Of a stretch of 64,000 bases of DNA, positions 36,303 through 45,260 are shown piece after piece. How positions within the stretch are numbered: position 1 is the first letter of the stretch; each line of letters opens with the position of its first letter. Below the pieces are notes generated by a model. That model saw only the letters and a program-made list of their open reading frames with translations, searched no databases and was not told the origin of the DNA. The DNA is from Clostridia bacterium (GTDB lineage: Bacteria > Bacillota > Clostridia > UMGS1883 > UMGS1540): NCBI GenBank assembly GCA_017450025.1, contig JAFSYJ010000032.1, positions 45,090-109,089 on the forward strand, in the 5' to 3' direction. The translations under genes were made by a program, and so were the position numbers.

Positions 36303-36773
36303 TTACCAAGCTCCAAAGACAGATTTAAAGTTGGCGGAAAAGCCCTTTATGCTGTCTAAAAGACCTTGGTTCAAAAGTGTAATGTCAAATCTTATCGCTT
36401 GATAAAGACTGCCGTACTGGGCTCTGATAAGCAAATAATTCGTGTTTTCCGAAAGTTCAATATCGCGCACAAACAAACCTGACGCACCGACAGTAGCAAC
36501 AACCGCATTACCGCTTGAATCCGTCAGTATGTCAAAAAGACCTGTTGAGGGGTTATATTTGTATATAGCGATTTCAACGCCCGGAACACTGACAGCCGAA
36601 ACGGTATATATCTGCTTTGTTGTTGACGATATTGCAGTCTCCGGTTTTTTGACAATAACAATGTTTGCAATATTGCCTGCGTCGCTGCCGTTTACAGAAG
36701 ACGGAGCGGCATAGCAGTTAACTGCAAAAAGAGCAATTATTAAAATAAGTACAAAGCTGACCGGCTTTTTCAT
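36303..36773 (-). CDS. Unknown secreted protein inside the wal operon
   Basis: A protein of about 156 residues with a signal peptide (KKPVSFVLILIIALFAVNCYA), then a domain of beta-strand pattern: VSVPGVEIAIYKYNPSTGLFDIL and VRDIELSENTNYLLIRAQYG look like an Ig-like or carboxypeptidase-regulatory-like fold. No family is recognised. ATG 36773 is chosen because the signal peptide begins there; the ribosome site is weak. It sits between walK and yycH. A TATAAT at 36910-36915 and an inverted repeat at 36804-36830 upstream could allow separate expression. Confidence 0.6.
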   Translation of the reverse strand: MKKPVSFVLILIIALFAVNCYAAPSSVNGSDAGNIANIVIVKKPETAISSTTKQIYTVSAVSVPGVEIAIYKYNPSTGLFDILTDSSGNAVVATVGASGLFVRDIELSENTNYLLIRAQYGSLYQAIRFDITLLNQGLLDSIKGFSANFKSVFGAW

Positions 36774-36803
36774 CGTAATACAAAACCTTTCACAATTATG
36801 TAA

Positions 36804-36830
36804 GTTAACTTGGCAAAAAGCCAAATTAAC
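36804..36830. promoter_or_regulatory. Inverted repeat upstream of secreted protein gene
   Basis: GTTAACTTGGC (36804-36814) and GCCAAATTAAC (36820-36830) pair at 10 of 11 positions with a 5-base loop in the walK to secreted-protein gap. The rest of 36774-36978 shows no gene. Confidence 0.4.
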
Positions 36831-36978
36831 AATGTCCGTAATGGTTTTTCTGCACTGTTCGGACAATTTGTGCAACCGTAGGAACAGAAGAGTTCCCTTT
36901 TACATTTGTTATTATACACCGTCAATGTTACAAAGCCGTTACAAGCGATTTAACTTTAAATAACATTGAAACGGAGCT

Positions 36979-38739
36979 TTATTTGCTGTAACAAGGCATT
37001 TTGATAATTACCGTTGTACCCTTGCCGTAAACGCTTGAGATCTCTATCGTGCCGTTGTGGGCTTCGATTATTTCTTTGGCAATAGCAAGACCGAGACCGG
37101 TACCGCCGTGTTTGCGGCTTCTTGCCTTATCCACTCTGTAAAAACGCTCAAAGATATGAGGCAGATCAGATGCCGGAATACCCATACCGTTATCGCGGAC
37201 TTTTATGGTCACATTCGTAATGGAATTATCACAGTAAATATTTATTATTCCGTTGTCGTGGGTGTATTTTATGGCGTTTGTGATTATATTTATTATAACC
37301 TGCTCTATTCTGTCTATGTCGCCGTAAAACTGTGCGGCAGGGCCGTTTTCGTAAAAGTTGATTATGTGATGATGGCGATCCGCTTCCATAGAAATTTTTT
37401 GAACAACAGATTTTATAAGATCAGGCATTGAAAAATATGTTTTGCTGAGGATCGTCCTGTCATTGTCAAACAGCGAAAGCGTGAGCAGATCCTTTACAAG
37501 GCGCGTCATTCTGTCGGTTTCGTTATTTATAACTGACAAAAAGTTTAATTCCATAGAAGCCGGCGCCGCATTTTCCATAAGAGTTTCGGTATAGCTTTTA
37601 ACAGTTGTCAGAGGCGTGCGAAGCTCGTGTGACACATTTGCCACAAAGTCTCTCTGTGCCATAGACAGCTTTTGCTGTTCCGTAATATCCTGAATAACAA
37701 CAACGACGCCGTCGGCGGTTTTTCCGTCGGATATTAGCGGCGCAAACTGCGCCTTCAGAATTCTGCCGTCATATTCAGCGTTGCGCTCTGTAATTTCGTA
37801 TCCTTTAAGATATATAAATTCATTGAGTGCAACATTGATACCCAATCTTTTTGATAGCTCCGAAAAGCTGATTTTTTCGTCATCGCCAAGCGACAGCAAA
37901 GCTTTTGCCGCCTGATTTATATGAGTTGCGACGCCGCCCGCATCAAAAGCCACAACAGCGTCAGTCATAAAGCGGAATATTGTCTCAACCTTTGTTTTTT
38001 CGCGCGCGATTTCGGAAAGTGTTTGCGCAAGCTCCGTCGCCATCGTGTTAAAAGTGCCCGTAAGCTGTCCTATCTCATCGCGCGACTTGACTTCCAGCTT
38101 TTGGTCGAAGTCGCCCGATGCAATTTTTTCGGCCCGCTTTTTAAGCGAAGCAATCGGGGCTATGATAGTTCTTGACATAAACAATCCGAGGAACACCGAA
38201 ATTGCAAGCCCCAGCAAAAGCGCCCACAAAATTATGGTAAATATATTTTGCAGAGTGCCGTAAAGTTCCATTTTACTGTCGCACACATATATTATATAAG
38301 ATTTGTTTTCGAGCTTTAAGGGATAGGCGTAGTCCATAACCGCAGCGCCGCGGTTTATGCTGTTGCCGATCTCGCCGTCCATAGCGTCAAGCAGGTTTTG
38401 GGTTATGCCGACGCTTTCGGAGCCGCTGTCATACGAATATAATACCGCCGCCGTAACTCCGTCAAGTATATAGTAGGTGCGGTAAGAGTTAAGTCCCATT
38501 TTTCCGGCATATACATCGATAATACGGCACATTTGCTCAACCCCGTCGTCAGAAACCGCGGCCGTACGGAGCTGGTTTACAAGGTCGTCTGTAAAAACTA
38601 TGTCAGACATCTGGTTCACGAACGATTCGTGATAGTAAGTGCTTACACTGTTTAAGAGGAATGTCCCTACGATAATCATAACCGAAATTATAAGTAGTAC
38701 AAATACCGTAAGAAGCTTCCATTGAATACTTTTGAACAT
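36979..38739 (-). CDS. walK: Sensor histidine kinase WalK
   Basis: Membrane histidine kinase of about 586 residues that senses wall status and phosphorylates WalR. Domains in order: helix 1 (about 8-28), extracytoplasmic sensor to about 165, helix 2, HAMP (about 190-245), PAS (about 255-350), HisKA with SHELRTPLTTVKSY near 370, and a HATPase with NIITNAIKYT, DNGMGIP and GTGLGLAI boxes. ATG 38739 follows AAAGGA by nine bases. Twenty-eight to 37 bases separate it from walR, so they are one transcript. Confidence 0.94.
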   Translation of the reverse strand: MFKSIQWKLLTVFVLLIISVMIIVGTFLLNSVSTYYHESFVNQMSDIVFTDDLVNQLRTAAVSDDGVEQMCRIIDVYAGKMGLNSYRTYYILDGVTAAVLYSYDSGSESVGITQNLLDAMDGEIGNSINRGAAVMDYAYPLKLENKSYIIYVCDSKMELYGTLQNIFTIILWALLLGLAISVFLGLFMSRTIIAPIASLKKRAEKIASGDFDQKLEVKSRDEIGQLTGTFNTMATELAQTLSEIAREKTKVETIFRFMTDAVVAFDAGGVATHINQAAKALLSLGDDEKISFSELSKRLGINVALNEFIYLKGYEITERNAEYDGRILKAQFAPLISDGKTADGVVVVIQDITEQQKLSMAQRDFVANVSHELRTPLTTVKSYTETLMENAAPASMELNFLSVINNETDRMTRLVKDLLTLSLFDNDRTILSKTYFSMPDLIKSVVQKISMEADRHHHIINFYENGPAAQFYGDIDRIEQVIINIITNAIKYTHDNGIINIYCDNSITNVTIKVRDNGMGIPASDLPHIFERFYRVDKARSRKHGGTGLGLAIAKEIIEAHNGTIEISSVYGKGTTVIIKMPCYSK

Positions 38740-38775
38740 AAAAAGCATCCTTTTCGTCTAATATATTTGCCGTGA

Positions 38776-39456
38776 TTACTTAAAATAGTATCCCACACCG
38801 CGTTTTGTGATAATATAAGTCGGATTTGCGGGGTCGTCTTCGATTTTTTCGCGCAGACGGCGGACTGTGACATCTACTGTGCGTACATCGCCGTAGTAGT
38901 CGTAGCCCCAAACCTTTTCAAGCAGCATCTCTCTTGAAAAAATCTTGCCCTGCTGCTGTGCCAAAAACTTGAGCAGTTCAAATTCTCGCAAAGTAAGGTC
39001 GATAACGGTGTTGTTTTTTATAACCTCATAGCGCGAGCCGTCAATAGAGAGATTGCCTATGCGGGTAATATCGTTTGCAGATGTCTCGTCAGACGATATG
39101 CGGCGCAAATTTGCCTTTACGCGCGCCAAAAGCTCGCGAACGCTGAACGGCTTTGTCATATAGTCGTCTGCGCCGAGTTCCAGACCGAGCACTTTGTCAA
39201 CCTCCTCGTCACGCGCGGTGAGCATAATGATAGGAACGCTTGACTTTTCGCGCACTTTCCTGCACACGCCGAAGCCGTCAAGCCCCGGAAGCATAACATC
39301 GAGCAAAATAAGGTCAGGCTCTTTCTGGAGAGCAAGCTTAAGACCTTCGTTGCCGTCAAGTGCTGCGGTAACCTTGTATCCTTCTTTTTCAAGGTTAAAT
39401 TTTAAAATATCAACAATAGGTTGTTCGTCTTCAATAATAAGAATAAGTTTTTGCAT
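38776..39456 (-). CDS. walR: Response regulator WalR
   Basis: OmpR/PhoB-type regulator, 226 residues. The receiver has acidic pocket EDEQ, phospho-acceptor Asp in [11 protein letters not shown] near 52, conserved Thr in MLTARD and Lys in TKPF; the C-terminal winged helix ends [25 protein letters not shown]. In the WalR group it controls peptidoglycan hydrolase genes. ATG follows a GGGAGG-type site. First gene of walR-walK-orf-yycH-yycI. Confidence 0.95.
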   Translation of the reverse strand: MQKLILIIEDEQPIVDILKFNLEKEGYKVTAALDGNEGLKLALQKEPDLILLDVMLPGLDGFGVCRKVREKSSVPIIMLTARDEEVDKVLGLELGADDYMTKPFSVRELLARVKANLRRISSDETSANDITRIGNLSIDGSRYEVIKNNTVIDLTLREFELLKFLAQQQGKIFSREMLLEKVWGYDYYGDVRTVDVTVRRLREKIEDDPANPTYIITKRGVGYYFK

Positions 39457-39492
39457 ATTAAACCTCCCATAAGTTTAAAATACCTCAAAATA

Positions 39493-39521
39493 ATTGTATA
39501 ATAAAAAATTCTTTATGTCAA
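39493..39521 (-). promoter_or_regulatory. Promoter of wal operon
   Basis: Minus strand TTGACA, 17-base spacer, TACAAT. Its -35 lies five bases from the divergent ylmH -35. Confidence 0.85.
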
Positions 39522-39526
39522 GGCTT

Positions 39527-39555
39527 TTGACAAAACAGAAAGTGTATGCTAAAAT
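39527..39555 (+). promoter_or_regulatory. Promoter of ylmH-like gene
   Basis: TTGACA, 17-base spacer, TAAAAT, 24 bases before the ATG; head-to-head with the wal promoter. Confidence 0.85.
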
Positions 39556-39578
39556 GAAAAAAAACAGGAATTTTATGT

Positions 39579-40325
39579 ATGGATGCAGAAAAAGACACAA
39601 AAATATTTATTTCGCACATTTTTGACAAGGATAACGAGTGTTTTAATAAAAATTACCCTTGCGCGACGGAGTTTTTGGATATGCAGAAGCAGTCGCTTGT
39701 GCAGGGCATAAAAAAGGATTTCCGCTCCGATTTTTTTCTGTGGGGCGGATATGACGATGCTGAGCGGAAGATACTTGTTTTTGTCCCTAAATATGATGTT
39801 GAAAAATCAGAATTTCTGCGCGTGATACGCGCAGAGCACAACTCCGCAAAGCCGCTGTCGCACAGAGATTATCTGGGGACGCTTATGGGTCTTGGGATAA
39901 AGCGCGAATTCGTAGGGGATATTCTTGTATTTGACGGTTCGGCGGATATAATCATCAAGCCCGAATTGGAGGAGTTTGTTTATTCGCACCTTTCAAAAGC
40001 CGCCGGGGCGCAGCTTACCGTTACTTCGCGCAGCATAACAGAACTGCGCGTGCCGGTTTCCGAGGTTAAGGAGATTACATTTTCGGTATCGTCAATGCGT
40101 GTAGATTCCGTTCTGGCGGAAGTTTTTAATCTTTCGCGTTCCAAGGCAAACGAGGCGGTAAACGGACAGCTTGTGTATGTAAACGATGTCCTCTGCCTTA
40201 AACCCGATAAAACAGTCGGTACAGGCGATAAAATAACTTTGCGGCATAAGGGTAAGGTCGTGATTTCGGATATAGGGAACAAAAGCAGAAAGGGCAGAAC
40301 ATTCGTTTCTGCTTTAAGATATTAG
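39579..40325 (+). CDS. ylmH: YlmH-like S4-domain RNA-binding protein
   Basis: A 248-residue protein matching YlmH: an N-terminal RRM-like region (FFLWGGYDDAERKILVFVP near 55), central GTLMGLGIKREFVGDILVFD near 95, and a C-terminal S4 domain (RVDSVLAEVFNLSRSKANEAVNGQLVYVN). YlmH relatives bind RNA and have been linked to ribosome rescue and cell division. In many Firmicutes ylmH lies in the divisome cluster beside divIVA, but here it stands apart. ATG follows AGGA. Confidence 0.88.
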   Translation: MDAEKDTKIFISHIFDKDNECFNKNYPCATEFLDMQKQSLVQGIKKDFRSDFFLWGGYDDAERKILVFVPKYDVEKSEFLRVIRAEHNSAKPLSHRDYLGTLMGLGIKREFVGDILVFDGSADIIIKPELEEFVYSHLSKAAGAQLTVTSRSITELRVPVSEVKEITFSVSSMRVDSVLAEVFNLSRSKANEAVNGQLVYVNDVLCLKPDKTVGTGDKITLRHKGKVVISDIGNKSRKGRTFVSALRY

Positions 40326-40343
40326 CCTGAAAAGAGGGGTAAA

Positions 40344-40523
40344 ATGAGCAAAACAAACTGCGAGGATTGTATGTACTATAATTTAGACGATTATTACGGC
40401 TATTATATTTGCGAAGCCGAGCTTGACGAAGACGAGATGTACCGCTTTATGGAAGGAAAGATTGATAACTGTCCGTATTGGCAGACGCGCGATGACTATA
40501 AAATAGTCCGCAAGCAAAATTAA
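40344..40523 (+). CDS. DUF6472 small Cys protein
   Basis: A 59-residue protein with four cysteines (NCEDCMYYNLDD, CEAELDEDEMYRFM and NCPYW) and the ending YKIVRKQN seen in DUF6472 proteins of Clostridia. The spacing suggests a small zinc- or iron-binding fold; function is unknown. AGAGGGG precedes the ATG by a few bases, 18 bases after the ylmH stop, so it is co-transcribed with ylmH. Confidence 0.8.
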   Translation: MSKTNCEDCMYYNLDDYYGYYICEAELDEDEMYRFMEGKIDNCPYWQTRDDYKIVRKQN

Positions 40524-40564
40524 AGATTAAATATTTAAAAGCGTCAAACTTTTATTATACGGCA

Positions 40565-40593
40565 TTGACATAAAGCCACAAAAAATATATAAT
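40565..40593 (+). promoter_or_regulatory. Promoter of L,D-transpeptidase gene
   Basis: TTGACA, 17-base spacer, TATAAT: both hexamers perfect, 45 bases before the ATG. Confidence 0.9.
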
Positions 40594-40638
40594 TAACATA
40601 ACAGAAAAGAGCAGCAGTGATTTACGAAAGGATAAAAA

Positions 40639-41775
40639 ATGAAAAGGCAATTTTGTTTGGGTTTAATTATTTTAATTATAGTTATGTCTTTTTCACAAGG
40701 TGCATTTGCCCGTGATTTGAAGATAATGGAGGTCATAGGAGATTATCCGAGGCCTGATAAAAGCAGTTCGCAAAACACAATAATATTTGATTTTTTAAGG
40801 GCAAGCGAAGGCTTAAAAAAAGGACAACCGCTAACGGTAGAAGTTGCGATTAGGAATGTTCCGACCGACAAGACCGCAAGTATGCAATGGGTTCAGGACG
40901 GTGTGCCGCTTGAAAACGGCTATTACAGCAGCATTGTACTTTCGGAGGGAATGACGGTCACATATGACGGCGTTCTGCCGTACTACGGCGACGGTGGAAC
41001 AGCCACCAATATAGGACTTGATGTTGCGGTAGACGGAGTGCTTCGGCGCGAGGTTATATCAGTACCGTTCGTTGACGGAAATTATCTTGATGAGGCCGCA
41101 CTGCGGCTTATGGAATATGTGCGGCAAGTTGATATTGACGCGTGGATAAATACTCCGACAAATACATATATGGACAGAAAGCTCTCGGCGCAAGCCGGAT
41201 ATTTAAACGCCGGTACATTTGTGTATTACCGCGACCACGAGGAAGAAGACTCCGCCTGCGTTCAGCTTTCAGACGGCTCGACCGTGTGGGTTCCTTACAA
41301 AACTGTAACGGTATCGGGCAAAAACTTTACCGTACAGGATACTTTGACAGACGCGGAAAAAGAAAAATTTGTAAACGCTATGGGATATGCGAGCAAAACG
41401 CCGTATCTTATCTGGATACATCCGCGTATGCAAAAGGTCAATGTGTTTATGGGCGAACAGGGCAAATGGGTACTCCAGAAGAGCTTTACATGCTCAACAG
41501 GTGCAAACCAAACGCCGACGCCTGCCGGTAGTTATGAATACTGCGCCCGTGACAAAGCTTGGATAAAGCCCGAATATCAGGTAAGACCGATACTTTATTT
41601 TAATATATACCGCGGTTTGGCGTTTCATTCGAGATTGTATTCGCCTGACGGTTCACGGCTTATCGACGGAACGATAGGACGGCCTGCATCACACGGCTGT
41701 GTGAGAATGTATGACGACGATATAGCCTGGCTGGAGTTATATATGACATTTGGAACAAAAGTAATAGTATATTAA
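40639..41775 (+). CDS. L,D-transpeptidase (YkuD domain)
   Basis: A 378-residue secreted protein. A signal peptide (KRQFCLGLIILIIVMSFSQGAFA) leads a beta-rich region to about 240, then a YkuD L,D-transpeptidase domain with the catalytic signature HSRL ... GRPASHGCVRMYDDD near residues 335-365 (Cys nucleophile). It would form 3-3 peptidoglycan crosslinks or tether proteins to the wall. ATG follows AAAGGA. It is monocistronic with a strong promoter. Confidence 0.92.
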   Translation: MKRQFCLGLIILIIVMSFSQGAFARDLKIMEVIGDYPRPDKSSSQNTIIFDFLRASEGLKKGQPLTVEVAIRNVPTDKTASMQWVQDGVPLENGYYSSIVLSEGMTVTYDGVLPYYGDGGTATNIGLDVAVDGVLRREVISVPFVDGNYLDEAALRLMEYVRQVDIDAWINTPTNTYMDRKLSAQAGYLNAGTFVYYRDHEEEDSACVQLSDGSTVWVPYKTVTVSGKNFTVQDTLTDAEKEKFVNAMGYASKTPYLIWIHPRMQKVNVFMGEQGKWVLQKSFTCSTGANQTPTPAGSYEYCARDKAWIKPEYQVRPILYFNIYRGLAFHSRLYSPDGSRLIDGTIGRPASHGCVRMYDDDIAWLELYMTFGTKVIVY

Positions 41776-41798
41776 AAAACGACGCTGAGCGTCGTTTT
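41776..41798. terminator. Bidirectional terminator between L,D-transpeptidase and lipoprotein genes
   Basis: AAAACGACGCT/AGCGTCGTTTT around a G; it serves convergent genes with T tracts either side. Confidence 0.8.
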
Positions 41799-41802
41799 TA
41801 TT

Positions 41803-42474
41803 TTATTTCAGACTGCTTAAATCCTGAATAACATAACCGTCAGGTATATCAAACATATCAGCGGGAATTGTTTTTGAGATTTGCAAAATTTCATACAGTG
41901 ATTCGTCACCGTTGCCGCTTATGTGCTTAATGTATCTTATTGTTTCGGTATCAAAGTAATATTTAAGCGTTTCATCGCCGTTTTTGTATTCTTCATAAGA
42001 GTATTCTGTACCGTTTACGGCCTCGCTGCCCGATGAAACAAAATTGTCTTTGGCTTCTTTCGCCGTTTTGATGCCGAGCGATTTTATCATACTTTCCTTC
42101 ATAGTTTCAGCAACAGGCGAAGTCAGTACGGCTTTTTGCTCATGCATAACAAGATAAAGCTTGTCTCCGTCAACTATTTGATTTGTGTCTGCAGTTCTCA
42201 TTGACGCTTTTGTACCGCTTAAAGCAAGCTCTGTTTCTTCGGCGGTATCGTCGTTTAAAAGACGCTCCTTAATATAGTATGTGCCGCTTGCGACATACTT
42301 TTCAATAAACCTTCCTGTATAATCGCCCAATTTGACATCACTTGTTATAATAGGCTCGCTGACGGTGGAGTCTTGGATATTGTTGTCTGACGGTGTTTGC
42401 GCATCGCCACCTTTTTTGCCGCAGCCGCAGCATACAAAAAGTAAAGCCAATGTCAATAAAAGTACCTTTTTCAT
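41803..42474 (-). CDS. Lipoprotein of unknown function
   Basis: About 223 residues. A lipoprotein signal ends in VCCGC (lipid on the Cys near 19-20), then a low-complexity Asp/Ser/Thr stretch and a beta-rich domain (YYIKERLLNDDTAEETELALSG, YYFDTETIRYIKHISG) resembling LolA/LppX-type outer-surface folds, though no family is assigned. The ATG overlaps the dprA stop by one base (TGATG) and is seven bases behind GGAGG, so it depends on dprA translation. Confidence 0.75.
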   Translation of the reverse strand: MKKVLLLTLALLFVCCGCGKKGGDAQTPSDNNIQDSTVSEPIITSDVKLGDYTGRFIEKYVASGTYYIKERLLNDDTAEETELALSGTKASMRTADTNQIVDGDKLYLVMHEQKAVLTSPVAETMKESMIKSLGIKTAKEAKDNFVSSGSEAVNGTEYSYEEYKNGDETLKYYFDTETIRYIKHISGNGDESLYEILQISKTIPADMFDIPDGYVIQDLSSLK

Positions 42475-43619
42475 CAATAACCCTCCCGAGTGTTTAATTT
42501 AAAATATTTTCCTGCTTCCTCGCGGATCGTGCCTTTTAACTGCATAACAGTCAGCAAAGAGGTGACGCGTGATACAGGTAAATTAAGATATGAAATTATG
42601 TAATCAATGTGCTGCTCTCCGTTTTTAAGGAGCTTAATTACGGTGCGTTCCGCATCGCTCAAATCACTGTTTGAGTTATTGACAGGGACTTTAACTGCTT
42701 TAACGGTAGCTGCCCCGTCGCAATTGTCCGCCATAGGAAATAACTGTGGATAGCGCGGCAGATATTCGCTTATGACCTGCTCCGGTGAGATAAGCATTTC
42801 GGCGCCCTGACGGATCAGGTTGTTACAGCCTGCGGAGCAGATAGAATCTATGTTGCCGGGCAAGGCGTATATATCTTTGTTCTGCTGGAGAGCGTATTCA
42901 GCCGTTATCAAAGCTCCACTGTGAGCGCCTGCCTCCATAACGGCAATACCGAGCGAAAGTCCGCTTAAAAGCCTGTTACGGCGGGGAAAGTTATATTTAT
43001 GAGCAGGTGTTGAAAGAGGATATTCGCTGATAATTAAGCCCTTTTCCGCAATTTCTTTTCTCAAGGCTTTGTTGCCGGAGGGATAATCAAGATCAATACC
43101 GCAGCCGATAACGGCAATCGTTTTGCCGTGCGATACAAGAGCAGCTTTGTGCGCGGCACTGTCAATTCCCATAGCACCGCCGCTTACTACGGTAAATCCG
43201 GCTTCTGCAATACGGGAGGCAAATTTAAAGGTCTGCATAGTCCCGTAATCACTACATTCGCGCGAGCCGACAAAGCAAAAAGCAAGCCTGTTTTGCAAGA
43301 GAGATACATCGCCCTTTGCATATAAAAGTAAAGGCGGGTCAGAGATTTTGTAAAGCGCAGGCGGAAATGCTTTCGAGCCAAACGGAATCAATGATATTCC
43401 CAATTCTCTGCAGCGTAGGGATTCTTTTTCGGCAAACGAAAGACTTTTATTCGTAAGAATATTTATATTTTCTTTTGATAAACATTCTGTTTTAAGGTAT
43501 TCGCCTGCATCTGCATTATAAAGCTTCTCTATACTCCCGAACTGTTTTAAAAGAGTACGCTTTTTTGTTAAAGAAATATCTTTGGAATTAAACCATATAA
43601 AATATATTTCTCTATTCAT
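42474..43619 (-). CDS. dprA: DNA-processing protein DprA
   Basis: Loads RecA on incoming single-stranded DNA during transformation; widely kept even in species not known to be competent. About 381 residues. The Rossmann-like DprA fold is seen in AFCFVGSRECSDYG and VVSGGAMGIDSAAHKAAL near residue 130, with PLSTPAHKYNFPRRNRLLSGLS further on, and a winged-helix DML1-like domain at the C-terminus. ATG 43619 is seven bases behind GGAG. topA and hslV, its common neighbours, are absent. Confidence 0.92.
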   Translation of the reverse strand: MNREIYFIWFNSKDISLTKKRTLLKQFGSIEKLYNADAGEYLKTECLSKENINILTNKSLSFAEKESLRCRELGISLIPFGSKAFPPALYKISDPPLLLYAKGDVSLLQNRLAFCFVGSRECSDYGTMQTFKFASRIAEAGFTVVSGGAMGIDSAAHKAALVSHGKTIAVIGCGIDLDYPSGNKALRKEIAEKGLIISEYPLSTPAHKYNFPRRNRLLSGLSLGIAVMEAGAHSGALITAEYALQQNKDIYALPGNIDSICSAGCNNLIRQGAEMLISPEQVISEYLPRYPQLFPMADNCDGAATVKAVKVPVNNSNSDLSDAERTVIKLLKNGEQHIDYIISYLNLPVSRVTSLLTVMQLKGTIREEAGKYFKLNTREGY

Positions 43620-43667
43620 TGTTTTACTCCGTTTCAGCGGTATAATTGAATTGCTCAAAAAAGTCAA

Positions 43668-44480
43668 TCATTGATTAAGCTCTTCTTCGATTTTTGCAAT
43701 CATATTCTCAACTTCATCGCGGGAAAGCTCGGCAACAGATGAAAACGGATATTGCAAAGCTGTGTTAAGATTTTCAAGCGCCTCGGTCTTTTCGCCCAGC
43801 GCGTAAAGAGTTTTGGCATAATTATAATACGGAATAGGGAACTGCGGTTTTGAAGCAATAAGCTTTTCAAAAATCTCACGGCTTTCTTCATACCTGCCCA
43901 ATAGATAATAATTCTGACCGAGGTTATCCGCAATAACGGCGTTGGCATCATTATATTCGTATGCTTCAAGGTTTATCTCAAGCGCTTTGTCCAAATCGCC
44001 CTTCATCATAAGGAGGTAACCGTAATTTCCGTAAGAAAGCGAAGACTTATAATCCTTAAAAACCTCTTCTGTTAATTCAAGAGCTTCGTCAAGATTTCCG
44101 CTTTTCCAGAGAAAAAGCGCATAGTTAAGCCTTGCGCGCGCCATAAGGTCAGGCTTTTGCTTATAGGCCAAAACGGCGTTAAAAAGACGCTCTGCTTTTT
44201 CCATACGCCCCTCGCGCATAGCCATGTAAGCATAGTTCAGCTTTTGCTCTGCGGTAAGGCGACCCGTGTTGTATGCTTTTTCAAAATAGTCAAACATCTT
44301 GTCGTTGTCTTTCAGATAGTACGAATGACCCAAGCTCATATAAATTGTAGGTAAATACCTGTAAATCCAAAATATTATCAACGCCGCGGAAGCAATAAGT
44401 CCGAGAAGTAAGCCGCAATACATATAAACTAAAACAATTACTGCAACAGGTAAAAAAACATTTGAAAAAAACTTTTTCAT
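43668..44480 (-). CDS. Membrane TPR-repeat protein
   Basis: About 270 residues: two N-terminal membrane helices (about 5-45) then four to six tetratricopeptide repeats (ADNLGQNYYLLGRYEESREIF, FPIPYYNYAKTLYALGEKTEALENL). TPRs are protein docking modules; the partner is unknown. ATG 44480 is favoured over an upstream TTG (44504), because the promoter at 44515-44542 would put transcription start almost on that TTG. GAGAGG lies 14 bases before the ATG. Confidence 0.75.
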   Translation of the reverse strand: MKKFFSNVFLPVAVIVLVYMYCGLLLGLIASAALIIFWIYRYLPTIYMSLGHSYYLKDNDKMFDYFEKAYNTGRLTAEQKLNYAYMAMREGRMEKAERLFNAVLAYKQKPDLMARARLNYALFLWKSGNLDEALELTEEVFKDYKSSLSYGNYGYLLMMKGDLDKALEINLEAYEYNDANAVIADNLGQNYYLLGRYEESREIFEKLIASKPQFPIPYYNYAKTLYALGEKTEALENLNTALQYPFSSVAELSRDEVENMIAKIEEELNQ

Positions 44481-44514
44481 AAGCCAAAGCCAGTCCTCTC
44501 TCAAATCTTCCTTA

Positions 44515-44542
44515 ATTATAACAATTTACAAATGATTGTCAA
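44515..44542 (-). promoter_or_regulatory. Promoter of TPR protein gene
   Basis: Minus strand TTGACA, 16-base spacer, TATAAT, both perfect. Confidence 0.85.
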
Positions 44543-44570
44543 TAGTTTTAAATAAATTTATGACAAAACC

Positions 44571-44599
44571 TTGACATTTAATTCAAAAAAATGTATATT
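44571..44599 (+). promoter_or_regulatory. Promoter of 162-residue membrane protein gene
   Basis: TTGACA, 17-base spacer, TATATT, 36 bases before the ATG. Confidence 0.8.
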
Positions 44600-44634
44600 T
44601 ATTTTTAGACATAATATTTTGGAGGTAGATTTAT

Positions 44635-45123
44635 ATGGCTGATCAAAAAGCTAAAAAAACAAAGATGACAAAAGCCGAAAGAGATCATATAGACAATCAG
44701 ATAGTTCTTGCAACGGCAATAGGACTTATTTCGGCAATATTTCTTTTATATGTTTACCGCTGGTTGAATTCGGCAATGGCAAGGGAGACAATGACTTTTT
44801 TGAGCATTTTGATTTGGATTGCCGACGCCGTTATTGTTGCAGCTTTGATATTGTGGCGCTGCAAAAAGGATAAAAAATATCTCAAGCTTATACCTTATTT
44901 TGCAGGCGGCGCGTTCCTTTTGTCCGTAGTGCGTTATTCAGGAATGTACAAAAAGGTTTTAGACGCGCTTCATATTTCTGATTTGTGGCATTGGTTTACA
45001 AATTCTATTAATCATCATCCTACGCAAATACAAACGGCGCTGATTTTTGTTTATATTTGCCTGGCTGCTTATATGATCGCAACATATATTTATTTCGGCA
45101 AAAAAATCCGTAAAGCAAAATAA
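44635..45123 (+). CDS. Small integral membrane protein, unknown
   Basis: A 162-residue protein with a basic cytoplasmic N-terminus (about 1-20) and four hydrophobic helices (about 24-42, 54-72, 85-100, 133-155). I recognise no family. ATG follows TGGAGG. It is a single-gene transcript with a strong promoter and a terminator. Confidence 0.7.
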   Translation: MADQKAKKTKMTKAERDHIDNQIVLATAIGLISAIFLLYVYRWLNSAMARETMTFLSILIWIADAVIVAALILWRCKKDKKYLKLIPYFAGGAFLLSVVRYSGMYKKVLDALHISDLWHWFTNSINHHPTQIQTALIFVYICLAAYMIATYIYFGKKIRKAK

Positions 45124-45132
45124 TGACTTATC

Positions 45133-45163
45133 AAAAAACTCCCGATATATTCGGGAGTTTTTT
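45133..45163 (+). terminator. Terminator after small membrane protein gene
   Basis: AAAAAACTCCCGA and TCGGGAGTTTTTT, 13-bp arms with a TATAT loop and T tract. Confidence 0.9.
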
Positions 45164-45192
45164 GATGAAAAAATTTTTTAAATCCGCGCTCT

Positions 45193-45237
45193 TTCGACAA
45201 ACAAATACGCTTTTCTTTGATATAATTCCGGTATAAT
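45193..45237 (+). promoter_or_regulatory. spoIIE promoter region with Spo0A box
   Basis: TTCGACA at 45193-45199 is the reverse complement of the Spo0A box core TGTCGAA. TATAAT occurs at 45221-45226 and 45232-45237 with no good -35 at 17 bases, as expected for a Spo0A-dependent sigma-A promoter. The gene starts at 45261. Confidence 0.6.
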
Positions 45238-45260
45238 TTGAAAAACGGAGGGCTGTTATT

